Source of the DNA: Psychrobacter sp. JB385
Lineage (GTDB): Bacteria > Pseudomonadota > Gammaproteobacteria > Pseudomonadales > Moraxellaceae
Length of the DNA: 64,000 nucleotides
Direction of reading: 5' to 3'
Assembly (NCBI RefSeq): GCF_900163785.1
Contig: NZ_FUKN01000013.1
Coordinates: 248,001 to 312,000, forward strand
Positions 58,880-64,000 of the stretch are shown here, piece after piece. The notes under the pieces were generated by a model that had not been told where the DNA came from, searched no databases, and saw nothing but the letters and a program-made list of their open reading frames with translations. How positions within the stretch are numbered: the first letter of the stretch is position 1; each line of letters opens with the position of its first letter. Both the position numbers and the translations under genes were made by a program.

Positions 58880-60481
58880 ATGCAACTCGCACAAAGTTAT
58901 TTACAGGGAATGGGTAGTCCATTTGATGGCGTTCTTGAAGCGTACGGTCAAGGATTGCAAAATAAACGCTATAGCAACCAAACAGACTTAATCAAAGCCC
59001 AGCAAGACCGTGAACAGCAGGCCTACTTAGACCTTGATTCAGTCGACTGGGATGATGTGAATGCAGTCGGTCAAGTCATGGCGCGTTATCCTGAACATAC
59101 AAAAGGCGCAAAGGACTATTACGACGCGCTAGAAGCTAAAGAGCAGCAGTCTTTGCTGTTCGATATGAGCACAAGCATATCAGCATTAGGTAGTGAGAGA
59201 CCAGACATAGCGGTTCAGAAAATGCGCGATAAAGCAGCCGCTTACAACGACATGGGTATGGCTGAAAAGGCAGAGGAATACTCGCAAATGGCTGAATGGA
59301 TGGCAACAGACCCACAGGGCGCTAGACGAGCATTGCAGATGAATTATGCGGTCATAGCAGGTGATAAAGCCACGTCAGGCTATAAGTCTTTAGTCGATAC
59401 TGATATTGCCGAGAATGAATCGCCTTACACTATTGCTGAGAAGGTAGCTAATGCAGACGATACACAAGCAACAGCATTTAAAACGCGTGCCGATGCAACC
59501 GACACTGTTAGCGAGAGCCTATCAACAGCAGCGATTGGCGGCAATGCGGGAACATTCTCACTAAAAGCGGGAATGATGCACGCGCAAGGATTAATAACTG
59601 ACGCTCAAAAAGAATACATTGATGAGCGATTAAACAATGATGATCCTGAAGCAGTGCAGGTATTTCTTGAAGGTTTGGCAGGTCAAAACGTAGAAATAGC
59701 CAAGCTAAATAAACCTGAGACAAGCGTAGTAAATGCTGGCGGGCAACTTGTAGCTATAAGAAAAAATGCTGATGGTAGTGTTGAAATAGTAGGTAGTGTT
59801 GATAAAACTATTGATCCGACAGCACAGTACACCACTGACGCTGGCATTGAGAACAATATTAGGAACAACAACACGCAGATAAATATTGCCAATCAAAGAG
59901 ATGCGACCACAAGACAATCTCAGGAATTGCAAAAATATCTAGCAGACCAAAAGGCGGAAGAAAGCCGCGGTACGGTAACACGCCAAGTTATGCCTGACGG
60001 TAGAGTGTTGTTATTCGACAAGCAAGGTAATTGGAAGCCGGTTATCGATGCTAATGGCAAGCCGATGATTTCAAAACCAAGTACAGCTGATAAGCCGTTA
60101 AACGAATCACAAGGCAATAGTTTGATGTACGGCAAGCGTATGCAGACAGCCCACAAGATACTTGAAGATTTAGAAAATTCGGGCACGATACGTGGTTGGT
60201 CTCTAACAGGTGTTAAGAACGAAGATCAGCGTAAGTATGAACAAGCACAGAGAAACTTTATTAACGCTATTTTGCGTAAAGAATCAGGTGCAGTAATTGC
60301 GGACAGTGAGTTTGATAATGCTAAGAAACAATACTTCCCTGCTTTTTGGGATAGCGAGGAAGTTATCAAGCAGAAAGCCGCCAACAGAGCCCAAGTCATT
60401 AAGAGCATGCTGACTAATGCGGGTCCAAAAGGCGAGGCAGCTATAACGAAGCCCGTCAATACTAGCAAATGGGTTAAATAG
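58880..60481 (+). CDS. Phage DNA-ejection-type virion protein
   Basis: 533 residues, rich in Gln, Ala and Asp, largely helical, no membrane segment. The C-terminal part (about 458-492: NFINAILRKESGAVIADSEF and then AKKQYFP) resembles a conserved segment of podovirus ejection or internal virion proteins. It begins MQLAQSYLQGMGSPFDGVLEAYGQG, a typical small-residue start for such proteins. GAGAGG precedes the ATG. Its stop overlaps the ribosome site of the next gene. The exact counterpart (P22 gp7 or gp20 type) cannot be fixed by eye. Confidence 0.65.
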   Translation: MQLAQSYLQGMGSPFDGVLEAYGQGLQNKRYSNQTDLIKAQQDREQQAYLDLDSVDWDDVNAVGQVMARYPEHTKGAKDYYDALEAKEQQSLLFDMSTSISALGSERPDIAVQKMRDKAAAYNDMGMAEKAEEYSQMAEWMATDPQGARRALQMNYAVIAGDKATSGYKSLVDTDIAENESPYTIAEKVANADDTQATAFKTRADATDTVSESLSTAAIGGNAGTFSLKAGMMHAQGLITDAQKEYIDERLNNDDPEAVQVFLEGLAGQNVEIAKLNKPETSVVNAGGQLVAIRKNADGSVEIVGSVDKTIDPTAQYTTDAGIENNIRNNNTQINIANQRDATTRQSQELQKYLADQKAEESRGTVTRQVMPDGRVLLFDKQGNWKPVIDANGKPMISKPSTADKPLNESQGNSLMYGKRMQTAHKILEDLENSGTIRGWSLTGVKNEDQRKYEQAQRNFINAILRKESGAVIADSEFDNAKKQYFPAFWDSEEVIKQKAANRAQVIKSMLTNAGPKGEAAITKPVNTSKWVK

Positions 60482-60488
60482 GTGACTT

Positions 60489-61487
60489 ATGGCAGCATAT
60501 CAAGGCACCAAACTGTCAGACGGTACGCCACTCAATGTAGCAGTTTACAAGGCTTATCGAAACGCGGGTTTATCACACAGTCAAGCATTAGGTATTACCG
60601 CTGAGGTTGGTCGCGAGAACAGTTTTAGAGCAGATATATTGTTTGGAAATCACACCGATCCAGCCGCTAGCAGTAATGGCAAAAAGATAAGAAACTTGGG
60701 TATGTTGTCGTGGAATCAAGGCCGCGACAACATGCTTGAGGGGTTCCTGAAGCAAAAAGGCGTTATGAAAAATGGCGTTATGGAGCAAACCCAAGCAAAT
60801 CTTAACGCACAAGCGCGGTTCAGCGTTCGTGAAATGAAAAGCAAGCGGTATGCAGGCGGGTTAAAGCACTTCTTTAACAACCCAAACGCAAGCCCTGATA
60901 CTTACGCTAGAGAGCTTGGTAAGAACTATATTGTTTGGGCTTATGGTCAAGACACCATCAAAGCACAAGGCGGTGGCCGCAAGCCTTTTGACTGGAGAGC
61001 CAACGATAATAGGCGTAGAGGTCACTTAAATACCCTTAGCGGGATGCTAGGTGGTAATGCTAACTATCAGTCGCAGCCGCAACAACCATCATGGCAAGCC
61101 CCGTCATTTAGACCAGCATCAGAACTCAAACATGCGCCTGGCTTTACCATACCTGAATGGCAATCAGCATCAACTCTCAAAGGTGCACCGATAGAGCAAG
61201 AGTTTAAAGCTCCTGAATGGCAATCAGCAGAGTTAAAGTCCGTTAATGAGATGCAACCAGTCAATACATTCAAAGCGCCTGAGTGGAATTCATCAACAGA
61301 GCAAGAGGTTGAGTCACAGTCGATGTTTAAGGCACCTGAATGGAATCCTCCTATTGATCAGGAAATAGCTCAACAACCATCATTTAAGCCCCCTCAGTTC
61401 ATGCCAGCAGAACAGCTACAAGTGTCAGAAAAACTACATATTCCGCAAACGCCCGAGCTTGAGTCTCAAGACTGGCAAACCTCATAG
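60489..61487 (+). CDS. Phage lysozyme-like protein with PEW repeats
   Basis: 332 residues. Residues 1-190 resemble the phage tail-lysozyme / transglycosylase fold, with candidate catalytic Glu39 or Glu43 in ITAEVGRENSFR, GMLSWNQGRDNM and a terminal RRRGHLNTL. Residues 200-332 are proline-rich and carry about five copies of F(K/T)APEW every 20-22 residues. It probably opens peptidoglycan during DNA entry. The TAG of the previous gene forms part of its AGGTGA ribosome site. Confidence 0.65.
   Translation: MAAYQGTKLSDGTPLNVAVYKAYRNAGLSHSQALGITAEVGRENSFRADILFGNHTDPAASSNGKKIRNLGMLSWNQGRDNMLEGFLKQKGVMKNGVMEQTQANLNAQARFSVREMKSKRYAGGLKHFFNNPNASPDTYARELGKNYIVWAYGQDTIKAQGGGRKPFDWRANDNRRRGHLNTLSGMLGGNANYQSQPQQPSWQAPSFRPASELKHAPGFTIPEWQSASTLKGAPIEQEFKAPEWQSAELKSVNEMQPVNTFKAPEWNSSTEQEVESQSMFKAPEWNPPIDQEIAQQPSFKPPQFMPAEQLQVSEKLHIPQTPELESQDWQTS
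61142..61400 (+). repeat. PEW-motif tandem repeats inside the lysozyme-like gene
   Basis: Motif F-(K/T)-(A/I)-P-E-W-(Q/N) recurs as FTIPEWQSA, FKAPEWQSA, FKAPEWNSS, FKAPEWNPP and a degenerate FKPPQFMPA, with spacers of about a dozen Glu/Gln-rich residues. A weaker related LKHAP/LKGAP motif precedes them. Confidence 0.8.
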
Positions 61488-61495
61488 GTGACATC

Positions 61496-63694
61496 ATGGC
61501 AGCAACAGATAAAAGATTAATAGCTAAGCTTATTGAAGCTAAGCGCTTAAAAGGAATGAATGATAAGGAAATCTTTGACGAGATTTTAAATCGTAAAGAC
61601 GAATTTGGTGGCAATATTCGAGGTATGACCAGTGACTTTGAGTCATCTGGCGCCCCTAATTTTAGGGAGCAAGCTGCAAAAGTTATTGGCTTAGATATTA
61701 AGCAGATCAAAGGTAACTCACAGGTAGGTTCAGGTAATAAAGATGCAACCGTTGTTGATAAGATTAAGTCTTATGGTGTGAGTGCTGCAACGGGCGTAGG
61801 TAATGTCGGCGCAGGTCTATTGCAACCGATTGCTATTGCTGGCGATACAGTCAACAAAAGCATCAACAAAGTATTTGGCACCAACCTAGAGACCGATGCA
61901 GAGGCGCAGGTACGAGCCGACAACAAGGCACTTAATGCTACGTCTGATAGGTATCGACTGGCAGCCAATCGTAAAGGGGTTGATATTCCAAAGTTTGGTG
62001 GTGAAGTTGCAGCTACAGCACCAGCATTCCTTACGGGGGCAGGTGGCTCAACAATGGGCGCAAGAGCTTTGGATCAAGGATTGAGAGGCGCAGCAGTTGG
62101 TGGATTGCAATTAACGCAAGAGGGTGACGACTCAAATCAACGTCTTTACAATATGGCAGGAGGTTTTGCAGGTGGCGCAGTAGGTCAAGCAGGTGGTGAA
62201 GTTGTAACGAATGTTATTGGAAAAGGTGTAACAAGAAGCGTAAATGCCATCAAAGGTAACAAAGCACCAAAGGCGCAAGCTATTGATGACCTAGGTAAGC
62301 AGTATGGTGTCAGAATGTCAGTCGGTGACATTAAAGGTGGCGGTATTATTAAGAATACAGAAACGCACCTTGAGCGCGTACCCGTAGTTGGACTAAGTAA
62401 GTTTAGAACAGGTCAACATGCAGAGGCGCAAACAGCCGCCAAAGGCGTGGTAAGAAAGTTAAAAACAGTTGCTGATGACGTTGATTTTAAGGCTATTCCC
62501 CAGATTGAGAAGGCGGCGCAGCAAGGAGATAAAAACGCTTCTCGTATCTTAGGTGTTGTTAATGATGCGGGAGATGACACTGGTAAGCTATTACAAGCCA
62601 GCCTAGAGGTGCAAGCATGGCGCAAAAGTGCGATTGCTACGAAGTTGTATGACAAAGTAGAAAAAGAAGTTGTTAAGTCGGGTAATGATATTGTACAACC
62701 CACAAAGACACGCGCTGCTATTGTCAGTGAGCTCGATAAGCAAGCCGCCTCTATATCGCCAAACAAAGTAGTGGTTCGTGAATTAACAGAAATGCTTGAC
62801 AATATCGACGATGCTGCAAAGCCTAAGACGTTTGGCAATATGCGAGGATTACGATCAACGCAAGGTAACTTAGCAGAGGAATACGGCAAAGGCACAGGTA
62901 AGGGTGATGCTTACGCGTCTAGCGTGTTTGGACGCTTACGCACAGCAGCAGAAGATGACTTATCATCATTTGCTGCTAACTCGGGCAATACAGGTATTAA
63001 AACAGCATATAAAAAAGCAGATAAGTATTATGCTGGCGTGATGCGCGGTAAAGAGAAATCATTTGCTAAAGCCACACAAAGCACCACACCTGATCAGATT
63101 TATCGCAATTTCGTGAAAGCAGGTAAAGGTGATGGTGCTAAAAATTTTTACAATGCCCTTGACCCTAAAGGACAGGCTACCTTACGCCTACAGATGGCAG
63201 AGGAAGCAATCGGTAAGGCATGGAATGAGACGATTGAGGCGTTTAGTCCTGCTAAATTCGCAGGCGAGTTTGAGCGCATGGCAGAGCCTTATAGCCGAAT
63301 CTTTAAAGGTGATGACAAAAAACAAATGGACGGGTTCGTTAAACTTATGCGTCATGTTGAGCGTGCAGGTCAATTTAAAGAGAATCCGCCTAATGGTGTT
63401 CGATTGACAGATATCGCACTAGTTGGAGGTGCGATTGCAAGTCCGAAAACGGCAGTGGCAGGTGGTGGTGTGGCTTTACTTGCTAGAACACTTCTAACCA
63501 CAAAAGCAGGTAAGAACTTACTGTTAGCAGCTGATAAGCTGCCAAGCAATAAGCAAGCGGCAATGGACAACCTCCTAAAAATTGCAGCTAAGGCATCGGC
63601 AGCAGCAGGGACTAAAACAGGCCAAGAAGTTTCCAACAAGGTGGCTGGAACGAAAGTAAATGAGCAAGATAGCAAGTCACTAACGTCATTCTGA
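61496..63694 (+). CDS. Gly/Ala-rich phage ejection protein
   Basis: 732 residues. A short helical start (residues 1-60) is followed by Gly/Ala-rich amphipathic stretches (about 88-115, 167-205, 222-246), a long helical middle, and a hydrophobic patch near the end (about 640-672: VGGAIASPKTAVAGGGVALL). Such composition suits a protein that leaves the virion and enters the cell membrane, like P22 gp16. AGGTGA overlaps the previous stop. Called by composition and position, not by a recognised family. Confidence 0.6.
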   Translation: MAATDKRLIAKLIEAKRLKGMNDKEIFDEILNRKDEFGGNIRGMTSDFESSGAPNFREQAAKVIGLDIKQIKGNSQVGSGNKDATVVDKIKSYGVSAATGVGNVGAGLLQPIAIAGDTVNKSINKVFGTNLETDAEAQVRADNKALNATSDRYRLAANRKGVDIPKFGGEVAATAPAFLTGAGGSTMGARALDQGLRGAAVGGLQLTQEGDDSNQRLYNMAGGFAGGAVGQAGGEVVTNVIGKGVTRSVNAIKGNKAPKAQAIDDLGKQYGVRMSVGDIKGGGIIKNTETHLERVPVVGLSKFRTGQHAEAQTAAKGVVRKLKTVADDVDFKAIPQIEKAAQQGDKNASRILGVVNDAGDDTGKLLQASLEVQAWRKSAIATKLYDKVEKEVVKSGNDIVQPTKTRAAIVSELDKQAASISPNKVVVRELTEMLDNIDDAAKPKTFGNMRGLRSTQGNLAEEYGKGTGKGDAYASSVFGRLRTAAEDDLSSFAANSGNTGIKTAYKKADKYYAGVMRGKEKSFAKATQSTTPDQIYRNFVKAGKGDGAKNFYNALDPKGQATLRLQMAEEAIGKAWNETIEAFSPAKFAGEFERMAEPYSRIFKGDDKKQMDGFVKLMRHVERAGQFKENPPNGVRLTDIALVGGAIASPKTAVAGGGVALLARTLLTTKAGKNLLLAADKLPSNKQAAMDNLLKIAAKASAAAGTKTGQEVSNKVAGTKVNEQDSKSLTSF

Positions 63695-63777
63695 TTTCTG
63701 AGCCTTAATGTTTTATTTATATTGCTTGAGTGATCGTTATAGTAAGGTTCCTGTAATGGAATAAATGTTGGTAATAT

Positions 63778-63816
63778 GGATAGTGCTAGGAACGACAGCT
63801 AGCACTATCCACTTTT
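63778..63816 (+). terminator. 12-bp perfect hairpin after the ejection genes
   Basis: GGATAGTGCTAG (63778-63789) with CTAGCACTATCC (63799-63810), nine-base loop, then ACTTTT. Probably a terminator, though the T run is short. Confidence 0.7.
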
Positions 63817-63828
63817 AAAGGTTAATAC

Positions 63829-64000
63829 ATGGAATATCTACTACTAGCTATCGGAATCCTTGCTGGTATTTTTGCTTTAGCAGTGTTGGGCTATTTGGCA
63901 AGAGTGCTTTGGCGATTTGGCAAATATTTGAAAGCTAAGGCGCCTGCGCTTTGGTACATTTATAGTGGTTTTTGGATTTTATCATTATTGATTGTTTTAG
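63829..64000 (+). CDS. Membrane protein, cut by the window end
   Basis: Open frame of 57 codons that runs off the window. AAAGG stands eight bases before the ATG. Two hydrophobic helices (about 2-25 and 45-57) flank a basic loop (RVLWRFGKYLKAK). No family recognised. Confidence 0.6.
   Translation, partial: MEYLLLAIGILAGIFALAVLGYLARVLWRFGKYLKAKAPALWYIYSGFWILSLLIVL

Larger units (their letters stand above)
56185..64000 (+). mobile_element. ssrA-integrated prophage or prophage-derived element (left part)
   Basis: Begins at the 3' end of ssrA with a P4-type integrase and continues with phage virion-type genes to the window end. The attachment core is expected within the last 30-60 bases of ssrA, with a duplicate at the right end outside the window. 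All genes seen are on the plus strand. No terminase, capsid, repressor or lysis cassette is visible so far. Confidence 0.85.

Noticed and set aside
62413..62895. 160-codon minus-strand frame opposite the large ejection gene
   Set aside because: Antisense shadow with no ribosome site.

Overview
The window reads as a chromosome segment of a gammaproteobacterium of the family Moraxellaceae, most likely Psychrobacter. The basis is the moderately AT-rich DNA, the tmRNA tag ANDETYALAA, the protein sequences, and gene orders such as cmk-rpsA-ihfB-lapA-pyrF and alaS-lysC-csrA. From the start to about 55.7 kb it is ordinary core genome with compact genes and many clear intrinsic terminators. No rRNA, tRNA, CRISPR array or insertion sequence was seen. 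|| Layout. 0.1-4.9 kb: cmk, rpsA, ihfB, lapA, pyrF on the plus strand (nucleotide kinase, ribosomal protein S1, nucleoid protein, inner-membrane protein, pyrimidine synthesis). 5.0-9.3 kb: a metallophosphoesterase, a histidine phosphatase, rpsT (minus, GTG start), an unusually empty stretch of about 590 bases, an atypical SDR protein and rraA. 9.5-15.6 kb: mfd, a HIT protein and a membrane class III adenylate cyclase. 15.6-22 kb: a complete iron-sulfur assembly operon on the minus strand, iscR-iscS-iscU-iscA-hscB-hscA-fdx, led by a promoter that overlaps a good IscR site. 22-34 kb: a UbiJ-like SCP2 protein, hupB, ppiD, purH, fis, a zinc-ribbon membrane protein, prmA, a TPR lipoprotein and the cell-wall synthase mrcB. 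34.4-47 kb: a CcoI/FixI-type copper ATPase, a YccA/Bax-inhibitor protein, nadK, a DUF1315 protein, a HopJ-family protein, csrA, lysC (with a convincing internal start for a beta subunit), alaS and a DUF389 membrane protein. 47-55.8 kb: a small membrane protein, an L,D-transpeptidase, prmB, aroC, the creBC two-component pair and an esterase. || At 55,826-56,184 lies ssrA (tmRNA). Its 3' end is followed at once by a P4-type tyrosine integrase and then by phage DNA. This is an integrated element whose left boundary is in ssrA and whose right end is outside the window. || The element holds, in order: int, an unrecognised 304-residue protein with a possibly regulatory leader RNA, three tightly coupled genes resembling a podovirus DNA-ejection cassette (a soluble ejection-type protein, a lysozyme-like protein with a repeated PEW motif, and a Gly/Ala-rich membrane-interacting protein), and the start of a membrane protein cut by the window edge. 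No excisionase, repressor, replication, terminase or capsid gene lies between int and the ejection genes. The element is therefore either rearranged, or a phage whose attachment site splits its late gene block.
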